Assembly: GCA_023389055.1 (NCBI GenBank)
Contig: JAEWFA010000016.1
Location: 70,757 to 134,756 of the forward strand
Length of the DNA stretch: 64,000 nucleotides
Origin: Pseudomonadota bacterium
GTDB lineage: Bacteria > Pseudomonadota > Gammaproteobacteria > Burkholderiales > Burkholderiaceae_E
Direction of reading: 5' to 3'
Shown piece by piece: positions 43,886 through 53,649 of the stretch (position 1 is the stretch's first letter; every line of letters begins with the position of its first letter). A model generated the notes under the pieces. It made no database searches. It had not been told where the DNA came from and worked only from the letters and a program-made list of their open reading frames with translations. Both the position numbers and the translations under genes were made by a program.

Positions 43886-44386
43886 TCAGCCGCCCGCATT
43901 GATCCGCTTCGGGTCGGGCGTGCGGCTCGTGCGCAGCACGCGCCCCTCGGGCGACAGGTGCACGTTGAACATCTCGGTGTCGTGGCCCGTGGCCGTCTTC
44001 ACCCGCCAGGTCCAAACCGTCTCGTTGCGCGCCGGGAAGCGCTCCTCCTCGTCGGGCTTGCCGAGCAGGCGGCGCAGGTCGTCGCGGCTCATCCCCGCAC
44101 GAACGCGCTCGAGTTGCGCGGCCGACCGCGCGTCGGTCATGCCGCGGTAGCGGCCGTCGGAGCCGATCTCGACCATCCACGTCTCGCTGCCCTCGGGGCC
44201 GCGGGAGTACTCGAACACCTGGCTGCCGTCGTTCTCCTCCCAGATCATCACCGGCGTACCCATCAACCGCCTCACATCGTCGACCGTGGACACTCCGGGC
44301 TGCAAGTCGCGCTGCGCGAAGTAGTCGCAGCCGCCGACGAAGGCGAGCAACGCGCACAACCAGCCGGTCCAGAACGTTCGTCTCAT
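43886..44386 (-). CDS. BamE/SmpA-like lipoprotein with two repeats
   Basis: 166 residues. The signal MRRTFWTGWLCALLAFVGG is followed by the lipobox Cys, so it should be a membrane-anchored lipoprotein. ATG 44386 has GGGGGAGG at a good distance; an ATG two codons upstream lies too close. The mature part holds two similar BamE/OmlA-like units: LQPGVSTVDDVRRLMGTP near the start and VRAGMSRDDLRRLLGKPDEE about 60 residues later. Each is a helix-turn leading into a strand with Trp. It could be a minor outer-membrane assembly factor, or simply a SmpA-domain protein of unknown role. Genuine BamE is usually a single unit. Confidence 0.75.
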   Translation of the reverse strand: MRRTFWTGWLCALLAFVGGCDYFAQRDLQPGVSTVDDVRRLMGTPVMIWEENDGSQVFEYSRGPEGSETWMVEIGSDGRYRGMTDARSAAQLERVRAGMSRDDLRRLLGKPDEEERFPARNETVWTWRVKTATGHDTEMFNVHLSPEGRVLRTSRTPDPKRINAGG

Positions 44387-44488
44387 CCGCATCCTCCCCC
44401 GGGGAACGGCGAGTATCGCCGAATCCCGTCGCAGCCCCGTCGCCAGCGAGCGTCGATCGCTTACACTTCCGCCTGGAGCGAAGCCGCC

Positions 44489-44677
44489 ATGTACAAGTCC
44501 GAAATCACACAATTCCTGCAGCAGCTCAAGCAGGAGCGCCCGCTGCTCGAGCAACGTCAGCGCGAGGGCCGTGCGCTGCTGTGGGATCGCCCGCAGGACC
44601 TCGAAACGATGCAGCGTCATCGGCAGTCGCGCGTACCGACGTCGTCGTACGTCTACTACCCCAAAGACTACACTTGA
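44489..44677 (+). CDS. DUF3460 family small protein
   Basis: 62-residue soluble protein rich in Gln, Arg and Glu, ending in YVYYPKDYT. It matches the DUF3460 family I associate with betaproteobacteria, whose function is unknown. The stop overlaps the likely TTG start of scpA, so the two are probably translationally coupled. A helical N-terminal half (SEITQFLQQLKQERPLLEQ) may mediate protein contacts. Confidence 0.8.
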   Translation: MYKSEITQFLQQLKQERPLLEQRQREGRALLWDRPQDLETMQRHRQSRVPTSSYVYYPKDYT

Positions 44678-45540
44678 GCGCCCTGCCCACCGGGGCGCAG
44701 GTCGATGCGCCCGATGCGGCTGAAACCGGATCGGCTCCCGACACTCCCGAGCAGCTGGAGTTGAAGGTCTTCGCGCGCCTGTACGGCGAGCCGATGCTGC
44801 GGCTGCCGCAGGATCTGTACATTCCGCCCGACGCCCTGGAGGTTTTCCTCGACGCCTTCGAGGGCCCGCTGGACGTGCTGCTGTACCTGATCCGTCGGCA
44901 GAACTTCGACATCTTCGACATTCCGATGGCCGAGGTCACGCGCCAGTACCTCGCCTACATCGACGAGATCCGCAGCCACAATCTCGAACTCGCTGCCGAA
45001 TACCTGCTGATGGCCGCGCTGCTGATCTCGATCAAGTCGCGGATGCTGCTGCCGGTGAAGAAGGCCGACAGCGGCGAGGAAGTGGAAGATCCGCGCGCCG
45101 AGCTCGCGCGCCGGCTGATCGAATACGAGCGGATCAAGTTCGGCGCTGAGCGCATCGACGAGCTGCCGCAGCTCGGTCGCGACTTCCTCGCCGCGAACGT
45201 CTGGATCGAGCAGGCCGCGCCGACGCGCCTTCCCAGCGTCGACGCGAACGACCTGCGCAGCGCCTGGGCCGACATCCTGCGGCGCGCCCGCCTCGTGCAG
45301 CACCATCGCATCACGCGCGAGGAGCTGTCGGTGCGCGAGTACATGACGATCGTGCTTCGCAGGCTGCAGGACAGGCGCTTCGCCGAGTTCGACGAGCTGT
45401 TCGAGACCTCGCGCGGCGTTCCGGTCGTCGTCGTCACCTTCATCGCGCTGCTCGAACTCGCACGCGAGTCGCTGATCGAGATCACGCAGGCCGAAGCTTT
45501 CGCGCCGATCTACGTGCGGCTCGCCTACCAGCCGAGCTGA
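44674..45540 (+). CDS. scpA: Segregation and condensation protein A
   Basis: Kleisin subunit of the SMC-ScpAB condensin, about 288 residues. The N-terminal SMC-binding region has FEGPLDVLLYLIRRQNFDIFDIP, and AEYLLMAALLISIKSRMLLP follows. The C-terminal winged helix (VVVVTFIALLELARE) contacts the SMC head. I place the start at TTG 44674, overlapping the DUF3460 stop, because no ATG precedes the conserved region. The preceding frame is open but encodes Arg/Ser-rich shadow sequence. The N-terminal 45 residues are variable in the family. scpB is not in the window. Confidence 0.9.
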   Translation: MSALPTGAQVDAPDAAETGSAPDTPEQLELKVFARLYGEPMLRLPQDLYIPPDALEVFLDAFEGPLDVLLYLIRRQNFDIFDIPMAEVTRQYLAYIDEIRSHNLELAAEYLLMAALLISIKSRMLLPVKKADSGEEVEDPRAELARRLIEYERIKFGAERIDELPQLGRDFLAANVWIEQAAPTRLPSVDANDLRSAWADILRRARLVQHHRITREELSVREYMTIVLRRLQDRRFAEFDELFETSRGVPVVVVTFIALLELARESLIEITQAEAFAPIYVRLAYQPS

Positions 45541-45545
45541 ACGCA

Positions 45546-46610
45546 ATGGGCGCGACCGAGCGCGCCAACGCGTCGTTGCGTGCGCTGAACAGCTTCGGCG
45601 TCCAGGCGCACGCTGCGCGCCTGATCGAGCTGCGCGACGTAGCCGACCTGCCCGATCTCGTCGTCCGCCTGCGCGATGCGCCGCGAGCGTTCGTGCTCGG
45701 CGGCGGCAGCAACGTGCTATTCACGCGAGACCCGCCGATGCCGGTGCTGCGCATCGTCGTACGCGGGCGAACGATTCTCGCCGACGACGCCCGCGGGGTC
45801 CTCGTCGAGGCCGGCGCCGGCGAGCGCTGGAACGACTTCGTCGACTGGACTCTCGCGCACGGCCTCGTCGGTCTGGAGAACCTGTCGCTGATCCCCGGCA
45901 CCGTCGGCGCGAGCCCGATCCAGAACATCGGCGCCTACGGCGTGGAGATGCGCGAGCGGTTCGACTCGCTCGACGCGGTCTCGCTGGACGACGGCACGCG
46001 CAGGCGCTTCGACGCCGCCGAATGCCGCTTCGGCTATCGCGACAGCGTGTTCCGTCACGACGAGGGCCGCGGCTGGGTGATCGTCGGGGTGCGCTTCCGG
46101 CTTGCGCGCGAAGCGCCGCTGCATCTCGACTACGGCGAGATTCGCGACGAACTGCGCGCACGGGGCTTGCAGCGGCCCGGCGCACGCGACGTCGCGCAGG
46201 CCGTGTGCTCGATCCGCCGGCGCAAGCTGCCCGACCCGGCCGTGCTCGGCAACGCAGGCAGCTTCTTTCGCAATCCGATCGTCGACGTCTCCGTGGCCGA
46301 CGCGCTGTCGGCGCGAGAACCGGAGATGCCCCGCTTCGCTGCGTCGAGTGCCGAGCCCGGCCCGAATGCGTCGACGAACGTCGAACGCAACGCGCAACGG
46401 GTCAAGCTCTCCGCCGCCTGGCTGATCGAACGCTGCGGCTGGAAGGGCCACCGCGAAGGAGATGCCGGCGTGCACGAGAGGCACGCGCTGGTGCTGGTGA
46501 ACCACGGCCTGGCCACCGGCGCGCAGATCGCCGCGCTGGCCGACCGCATTGCCGAATCGGTGCGCAGCCGTTTCGGCATCGTGCTCGAGCCCGAGCCGAC
46601 GATCGTCTGA
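45546..46610 (+). CDS. murB: UDP-N-acetylenolpyruvoylglucosamine reductase
   Basis: FAD/NADPH enzyme of peptidoglycan precursor synthesis (UDP-MurNAc formation), 354 residues. The FAD-binding loop is VLGGGSNVLF. SLIPGTVGASPIQNIGAYGVE and GNAGSFFRNPIV contain the conserved active-site Ser. The C-terminal AAWLIERCGWKGHREGDAGV matches type I (E. coli-like) MurB. It starts six bases after the scpA stop and is probably co-transcribed with it. Confidence 0.93.
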   Translation: MGATERANASLRALNSFGVQAHAARLIELRDVADLPDLVVRLRDAPRAFVLGGGSNVLFTRDPPMPVLRIVVRGRTILADDARGVLVEAGAGERWNDFVDWTLAHGLVGLENLSLIPGTVGASPIQNIGAYGVEMRERFDSLDAVSLDDGTRRRFDAAECRFGYRDSVFRHDEGRGWVIVGVRFRLAREAPLHLDYGEIRDELRARGLQRPGARDVAQAVCSIRRRKLPDPAVLGNAGSFFRNPIVDVSVADALSAREPEMPRFAASSAEPGPNASTNVERNAQRVKLSAAWLIERCGWKGHREGDAGVHERHALVLVNHGLATGAQIAALADRIAESVRSRFGIVLEPEPTIV

Positions 46611-46638
46611 CGCAGCGCCGCTGGGGCGCTCGTCGCAT

Positions 46639-47400
46639 TCAGGCGCGCCAGAACATCCAGGTCGACTCGCTGGAAGCGCGCGGGTCGAACCGATAGCCGT
46701 CGGCATCGAAGCCCTGCAACTGCACCGGATCATCGATGCGCCGCTCGATCGCGTAGCGCGTCATCGCGCCGCGCGCGCGCTTGGCGGGAAACGCCACCAC
46801 CTTCCAGCCGTCGGGGCGTCGCTGCTGGAACACCGGCTGCACGACCGGTGCGCGCAGGCCGGACAACGCCTTGAAGTACTCGGCCGACGCAAGGTTCACG
46901 AGCACCGGCCTGCGATGCGACGCCAGTTCCTCGTCGATCGCCTTCGAGAGCCGCTCGCCCCAGTACGCATAGAGATCCGCGCCCTTCGAATTGCGCAAGC
47001 GGGTTCCCATCTCGAGCCGGTACGGCTGGATGAGGTCGAGCGGGCGCAACACGCCGTACAGGCCCGAGAGGATGCGCACGCGATCCTGCGCCCAGTCGAG
47101 GTCGGACTCGTCCAGCGTGGATGCGCCGAGCCCCTCGTAGACGTCGCCGGCGAAGGCGAGCACCGCCTGGCGCGCGTTGCGCGGGGTGAACGGCGGCTTC
47201 CACTGACCGAAGCGAGCGGCATTCAATGCCGCCAGCGGATCGCTGATCGACATCAGCGACGCGAGCTCGCGCGTGTCCAGCTTCTTCAACAGTTCGACGA
47301 GCGGGCGTGACTGCGAAAGAAAGCGCGGCTGCGTGTGGCGCGTGACGTGCGGAGCCGACTCGAAATCGAGCCGCTTGGCCGGAGACAGGACGATCAGCAT
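46639..47400 (-). CDS. yaaA: Peroxide stress protein YaaA
   Basis: 253 residues of the YaaA/DUF328 family, linked in E. coli to lowering free iron during peroxide stress and showing DNA-binding. Diagnostic segments are MLIVLSPAKRLDFE, PRNARQAVLAFAGDVYEGL and GLYGVLRPLDLIQPYRLEMG, plus the FPAKRARG motif near the C-terminus. I start at ATG 47400, which gives the standard N-terminus; upstream in-frame codons are unlike the family. It is convergent with murB. Confidence 0.92.
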   Translation of the reverse strand: MLIVLSPAKRLDFESAPHVTRHTQPRFLSQSRPLVELLKKLDTRELASLMSISDPLAALNAARFGQWKPPFTPRNARQAVLAFAGDVYEGLGASTLDESDLDWAQDRVRILSGLYGVLRPLDLIQPYRLEMGTRLRNSKGADLYAYWGERLSKAIDEELASHRRPVLVNLASAEYFKALSGLRAPVVQPVFQQRRPDGWKVVAFPAKRARGAMTRYAIERRIDDPVQLQGFDADGYRFDPRASSESTWMFWRA

Positions 47401-47523
47401 GGCACGCGATGATGGCACGAAAGCGCACGGCCTCCACCCGCGCCGCGCGCCCTCGCAGCACGGCAACCGGACAACCGCGCAGGCGGCTCTCTATAATCGT
47501 CGCCGACGCGCCATCGATTCGAA

Positions 47524-48690
47524 ATGAACGCACCCGCCGCACCGGCAGGCCCTCGCCTCGCCACGAAGCTGCCCACGGTAGGCACGACGATATTCACCGT
47601 GATGTCGTCGCTCGCCGTCGAGCACGACGCCGTGAACCTCGGCCAGGGGTTTCCGGACTTCGACTGCGACCCTGCGCTCGTGGACGCGGTGGCCGACGCG
47701 ATGCGCGCCGGACACAACCAGTATCCGCCGATGGCCGGCGTGGCCGCGCTGCGCGAGCGCATCTCCGGGAAGATCGAGGAAGTGCACGCGCATCGCTACG
47801 ATCCGCGCGACGAGATCACCGTCACGGCCGGCGCCACGCAGGCGATCTTCACCGCGGTGCTCGCCGTCGTGCGCCCCGGCGACGAGGTCCTCGTCATCGA
47901 GCCGGTCTACGACAGCTACATCCCGTCGATCGAACTCGCCGGCGGCACCGCGGTCGCCGTTCCGATGCGCGCCGATTTCCGCGTCGACTGGCGCGCCGTG
48001 CGCGCGGCCTGCACGCCGCGCACCCGGGCGATCCTGGTGAACTCGCCGCACAACCCCACCGGAACGATCCTGCGCGAAGCCGACCTGCGCGAGCTCGCGT
48101 CGATCGCCTGCGCGCACGACCTGATCGTCATCTCCGACGAGGTCTACGAACACATGGTCTTCGACGGGCAGCCGCACGAGTCGGCGAGCCGCTATCCCGA
48201 ACTGGCGGCGCGCAGCTTCGTCGTCTCGTCTTTCGGCAAGACCTTCCACGTCACCGGCTGGAAGCTCGGCTACTGCGCGGCGCCTGCGCCGCTGTCGGCC
48301 GAGTTCCGCAAGGTGCACCAGTTCAATGTGTTCACCGCGCACGCGCCCACGCAGCACGGAATCGCCCGCTACATGGGCGAGAGACAAGCCTGGCGCGACG
48401 TCGCCGCGTTCTACCAGCGCAAGCGCGACCTCTTTCGCGCGGGACTCGCGCGCACGCGCTTCCGGTTGCTCGACTGCGAAGGAACCTTCTTCCAGCTGGT
48501 CGACTACAGCGCCGTCTCGGACCTCGGCGAAGCCGATTTCGCGAAGTGGCTGACCACCGAAGTCGGCGTCGCCGCGATCCCGCTGTCGGCGTTCTACGAA
48601 CGCGGCATCGAGAACCGCGTCGTACGCTTCTGCTTTGCGAAGACCGATGCCACGCTCGAGCGAGCGCTGGCGAGGCTGTCCACGCTGTGA
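47524..48690 (+). CDS. Methionine aminotransferase, YbdL-like
   Basis: 388-residue class I PLP aminotransferase. It is very close in layout to E. coli YbdL, which prefers methionine and aromatic amino acids. The PLP lysine is Lys239 in SSFGKTFHVTGWKLGYC. Other motifs are NSPHNPTGTIL, SDEVYEHMVFDG, and the N-terminal LGQGFPDFDCDPAL. Its stop overlaps the lipoprotein gene start (GTGA). Confidence 0.88.
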   Translation: MNAPAAPAGPRLATKLPTVGTTIFTVMSSLAVEHDAVNLGQGFPDFDCDPALVDAVADAMRAGHNQYPPMAGVAALRERISGKIEEVHAHRYDPRDEITVTAGATQAIFTAVLAVVRPGDEVLVIEPVYDSYIPSIELAGGTAVAVPMRADFRVDWRAVRAACTPRTRAILVNSPHNPTGTILREADLRELASIACAHDLIVISDEVYEHMVFDGQPHESASRYPELAARSFVVSSFGKTFHVTGWKLGYCAAPAPLSAEFRKVHQFNVFTAHAPTQHGIARYMGERQAWRDVAAFYQRKRDLFRAGLARTRFRLLDCEGTFFQLVDYSAVSDLGEADFAKWLTTEVGVAAIPLSAFYERGIENRVVRFCFAKTDATLERALARLSTL

Positions 48691-49193
48691 CACCAGGTCG
48701 ACGTGCCTGGGTCGCCGCAGCCGGCGTCGCCGCGCTGCTGGCCGGCTGCAATGCCCTTCCGCCGGCCGACCTGAAGCCGCCGCGACTGGATTTCTCCGAT
48801 TTCCGGATCGAGGAGCTCGGTCTGAGCGAGATCCGCTTCGTGCTCGCCGTGGCCACCGAGAACCCCAACGAGACGGCCATTCCGTTGCGCAACATCGACT
48901 TCGGGCTCGAGTTGCTCGGCCAGCCGTTCGCCGACGGCAGCGTGCTCGATCGCGAAGTGACGCTGCCGGCGCTCGGTGCGCGCACGATCCCGGTGCAGTT
49001 CACCGTGCCGACCTCGCGCCTGCTCAAGCTGCTGCGGACGCTGCGCAGTGCGGAGCCTGCGCAATGGAGCTATCGACTCGTCGGATCGGCGACGTGGGGG
49101 TGGAGCGGCTTTCCGCTTCGCTTCGACCGGCGTGGCGACCTCGAGGCGCTGCGCGAACTCGAAGAACTGCTGCGCGCGCCGGCGCCGCGCTGA
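48687..49193 (+). CDS. LEA14-like (LEA type 2) lipoprotein
   Basis: 168-residue protein. The start is GTG 48687, overlapping the aminotransferase stop. The N-terminus is a lipoprotein signal (WVAAAGVAALLAG before the Cys at about residue 21). The mature part is a single LEA type 2/WHy-like beta-sandwich: NPNETAIPLRNIDFGLELLGQPFADG, then ALGARTIPVQFTVP. Such proteins are stress-linked in plants; in proteobacteria the role is unknown, probably in the periplasm. Confidence 0.78.
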   Translation: MTPGRRAWVAAAGVAALLAGCNALPPADLKPPRLDFSDFRIEELGLSEIRFVLAVATENPNETAIPLRNIDFGLELLGQPFADGSVLDREVTLPALGARTIPVQFTVPTSRLLKLLRTLRSAEPAQWSYRLVGSATWGWSGFPLRFDRRGDLEALRELEELLRAPAPR

Positions 49194-49230
49194 CGCGAGC
49201 GCATCGCGCAGCGGTCGCGTTCGTCGGTTC

Positions 49231-49437
49231 TCAGGCCTTCGAGCCGTCGCCGGCGGCTTCCGACTGGGCGGGGGGCGTCGGCAGCGCGCCCGGATGGCTC
49301 TCGTCGGCAGCAGCGCCGGTGCCGTCCTCGCCCGGCTCCGGTTCCGCCTTGCGCTGTCGCTTCTCCTCCTTCTTCTGCTTCTTCGCGAGCTCGCGCTGCC
49401 TCTTCTGAAACGCGTAATTCGGCTTGGCCAACGGCAT
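49231..49437 (-). CDS. Small lysine-rich hypothetical protein
   Basis: 68 residues beginning MPLAKPNYAFQKRQRELAKK, a strongly basic helix, then an acidic/proline-rich disordered tail. The ATG directly follows GGAGGT, so initiation looks real although the spacing is short. Short proteins with this opening occur in betaproteobacteria without assigned function. The basic N-terminus suggests nucleic acid or ribosome contact, which is inference. Confidence 0.6.
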   Translation of the reverse strand: MPLAKPNYAFQKRQRELAKKQKKEEKRQRKAEPEPGEDGTGAAADESHPGALPTPPAQSEAAGDGSKA

Positions 49438-49492
49438 ACCTCCGGTTGACCGGACAGGGTAACAAATACGCGGCGTTCCGCCGTGATCCCGA

Positions 49493-49912
49493 TCAGGACG
49501 ACTCCGGCGTGCGTCGCAGCGATTTGATCCGGCCCCGATGCGTTTTCTCGTCGAGGCGCCGTACCCGCGACGAAGCGGTCGGGCGTGTAGCGACGCGTGC
49601 CTTGGGCACCTGCGCTGCAGCATCGACAATCGCCTGCAGGCGCGCGATCGCGTCGTCCCGGTTCTTTTCGAGGCTGCGAAAGCGCTGCGCCTTGACGACG
49701 ACGACGCCTTCCGAGCTGATGCGCCGATCGTCCAGCGCGAGCAGGCGCTCCTTGACCTCGACAGGCAGCGAGGAGCGCGCCACGTCGAAGCGCAACTGAA
49801 CCGCGTTCGAGACCTTGTTGACGTTCTGCCCGCCGGCGCCCTGTGCGCGGATCGCCGTGAACTCGAGCTCGGCCGGATCCACTCGAGGCGATCGGCGCGC
49901 AAGCGTCGCCAC
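49493..49912 (-). CDS. arfB: Alternative ribosome-rescue factor ArfB (peptidyl-tRNA hydrolase)
   Basis: 139-residue release-factor-like protein that frees stalled ribosomes. The catalytic GGQ is at residues 27-29 (RAQGAGGQNVNKVS). It is followed by the domain 3 fold and a basic C-terminal tail (RRLDEKTHRGRIKSLRR) that enters the empty mRNA channel. The domains that read stop codons are absent, as expected. It lies 13 bases downstream of a small gene on the same strand. Confidence 0.92.
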   Translation of the reverse strand: MATLARRSPRVDPAELEFTAIRAQGAGGQNVNKVSNAVQLRFDVARSSLPVEVKERLLALDDRRISSEGVVVVKAQRFRSLEKNRDDAIARLQAIVDAAAQVPKARVATRPTASSRVRRLDEKTHRGRIKSLRRTPESS

Positions 49913-49925
49913 TTCGGCCTGCTCC

Positions 49926-50156
49926 TCAGTGCTTCCAGTAGCCGTTGGCGGCCGCGATCGTCTGGAAATGGATCGCGATGACCTGCGATGAAGCGATCAG
50001 GCTGTCGGCGTTCTGCTCGTATTCGGGTCGAAGCCGCGACCGCACCTCGTCCGACGGCTGCGTGTATTTCACGCCCATCCGCGACAGCTTGATCGCCAGT
50101 TCGAACCCTTCCTGGGCGTTGTTCGTCTGCAGCGACTGCAACCAGGCATCGGCCAT
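49926..50156 (-). CDS. Conserved-looking small hypothetical protein
   Basis: 76-residue soluble protein starting MADAWLQSLQTNNAQEGFEL and ending AAANGYWKH, with ATG preceded by AGGGAGAG at a good distance. It is mostly helical by eye and has no Cys, signal or membrane segment. It precedes arfB on the same strand and may share its transcript. I do not recognise the family with certainty; the balanced composition and strong start suggest a real gene. Confidence 0.65.
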   Translation of the reverse strand: MADAWLQSLQTNNAQEGFELAIKLSRMGVKYTQPSDEVRSRLRPEYEQNADSLIASSQVIAIHFQTIAAANGYWKH

Positions 50157-50285
50157 TGTGTCTCTCCCTCTTCGTGAGCAAAGCCCGTACGGTAGGTCGC
50201 CGGGGCCTCCGCGGGGGGAATATCCACGCCGCGCTGCTCGATCGGGCCACGGTCCGCGCCGAGCACCGGTGCAGAATCGCGTGCG

Positions 50286-50924
50286 ATGCGCGCCGCCCCT
50301 CCTCTTTCGCCCGATTCCGCCGCCGCTTCCGCGACCCGGCACTCGCTGGTGGACGACATCGTCGCCTTCGCGTCGGCTGCGATCCTGATCGCGCTCGGCA
50401 TTGCCTTCTTCGAGCACGCACGCCTGGTCACCGGGGGCACGGCGGGCCTCGCGCTGCTCGTCTCTTACGGCTTCGGAGTGCCCTTCGGCGCGGCATTCGT
50501 GCTGATCAACCTGCCGTTCTTCGCGCTCGGTTGGGTCAAGCTCGGTGCGTCTTTCGCGCTGCGTACCGGGTTCGCCGTCGTGCTCGTCGCAGCGGTGAGC
50601 GCGCTGCAGCGCCGATGGCTCGCCTTCGATGCGGTGCAGCCCGGCTGGGCAGCGGTTACCGGCGGGCTGCTCGTCGGCGTGGGGCTGCTGATCCTCTTCC
50701 GGCACCGCTGCAGCCTGGGCGGATTCAACGTGCTCGCGTTGTGGCTGCAGGAGCACCGCGGGTGGCGCGCCGGCTGGGTACAACTCTGCCTCGACGCGGC
50801 GATCCTGCTGCTGTCGCTCGGCATGGTCGGCGCGTGGACCGTCGTTCTTTCGCTGGTCGGCGTCACCGCACTGAACCTGACCCTCGCCGTGAACCACCGC
50901 CCCGGACGCTACGTGGCGGTCTGA
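50286..50924 (+). CDS. YitT family membrane protein
   Basis: 212-residue inner-membrane protein with five to six hydrophobic helices. It has the YitT/DUF161 marks VTGGTAGLALLVSYGFGVPFG and FRHRCSLGGFNVLALWLQE. The function of the family is not settled; transport is assumed. It is convergent with the small membrane-protein gene that ends ten bases away. Confidence 0.82.
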   Translation: MRAAPPLSPDSAAASATRHSLVDDIVAFASAAILIALGIAFFEHARLVTGGTAGLALLVSYGFGVPFGAAFVLINLPFFALGWVKLGASFALRTGFAVVLVAAVSALQRRWLAFDAVQPGWAAVTGGLLVGVGLLILFRHRCSLGGFNVLALWLQEHRGWRAGWVQLCLDAAILLLSLGMVGAWTVVLSLVGVTALNLTLAVNHRPGRYVAV

Positions 50925-50933
50925 GAAGCGGAG

Positions 50934-51119
50934 TCAGACCCAGGTACGGGTGAGCGCGCCGAGCCAGCCCAGCAGCGCGAAGACCGCCGCACCGAGCACC
51001 GTCAGGATGACGAACGCAGGGATCGACGCGATCGACAACTTGACGAGGAACACGACCATCGACCAGAACGGCATTCGGATGTCGACGATGCTCACGCGCT
51101 CGGGAAGGTTCGGTTCCAT
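50934..51119 (-). CDS. Small single- or double-span membrane protein
   Basis: 61 residues. A polar N-terminus (MEPNLPERVSIVDIRMPFW) is followed by a long hydrophobic stretch with Pro in its middle (FLVKLSIASIPAFVILTVLGAA), able to form one or two helices. It lies 88 bases downstream of aceB on the same strand, and GAAGAGGCG precedes the start. Unknown function; the clean start and membrane profile support a real gene. Confidence 0.6.
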   Translation of the reverse strand: MEPNLPERVSIVDIRMPFWSMVVFLVKLSIASIPAFVILTVLGAAVFALLGWLGALTRTWV

Positions 51120-51207
51120 TCTGTTATCGCCTCTTCAATGACCCGCCCTGCCTCTGCACGAGGCGCGCCTGCCCGTGCGCCCCGCGCAGCAGTTTCCTCC
51201 GCGCGAT

Positions 51208-52808
<1,601 letters not shown>

Positions 52809-52812
<4 letters not shown>

Positions 52813-53549
52813 TTCGAGGCTCCGGTTGCGGATGAGGATCGGCGGCGTCGACCGTTTCGTTCGCGCTCGAGGCGCGCGCGAACGTGCTCGACGACATCGG
52901 TGAGCGAGTGGCCGGTGGCGCTGACGCCGGCATCGAGTTCTTCGGGCGGAGTGCCGGAACGATCGACGCGGAACGCGTCGAAGCCGAACCACGCACCGGC
53001 GGCGACATCCCAGCCGTTGGAAGAGACGAACACGATCGATGCCGGTTCACATTGAAAAGCGGCGGTGGCCAGCGCGTAGACGTCGGGATGCGTCTTGTAG
53101 CGACGCACCGAATCGGCCGAGAGGATTCGATCGAACAGTTCGCGCATGCCGGCGCTGCGGGACGAGATCTCGAGCATCGCCTGCGTGCCATTGCTCAGGA
53201 TCGCCAGCGGCACGCCCAGCTCGCGCAGCGCGCGCAAGGCAGCGACGTTCTCCGGAAACGCCGACAGGCTCGCGTACTGCGCCATCAGCCGCTCCTCGTC
53301 GTTTGCAGCGAGCACCAGGCCCAGCGCGCGAGCCGAGTAGCGCAGCGCGTCGCGCGTCACCGCATCGAAAGGCGTGTAACGATCGGACATCGTTCGCAGC
53401 CACGTGTATTCGAGCTGCTTGCTGCGCCACAGGCCCGACAGGCGCGCGCCGTGCCCCGGAAAGCACTGCTCGGCAAGCGCAGCGACCGAGTGCACGTCGA
53501 ACAAAGTGCCATAGGCGTCGAAGGCGACGGCGCGAAGCGGCATGGGCAT
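52809..53549 (-). CDS. Haloacid dehalogenase type II (HAD family)
   Basis: 246-residue HAD hydrolase resembling L-2-haloacid dehalogenases. The nucleophile is Asp11 in FDAYGTLFDVHS. Motif II is ILSNGTQAMLE, the conserved Lys is in RRYKTHPDVYALA, and motif III is VSSNGWDVAAGAWFGF. The start may be ATG 53549 or ATG 53543; neither has a clear ribosome-binding site. It overlaps aceB by 4 bases, so the two are coupled, and it is divergent from a LysR regulator that may control both. Confidence 0.87.
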
Positions 53550-53649
53550 ATGGCAAGGATAGACGCGGCCATGCGTCGATAAAAGACGAAGCGGAGCGGT
53601 TCACCTTTTACTTTTTTGCAATAATCCATGCGTTTGGTACGAGGATGCG

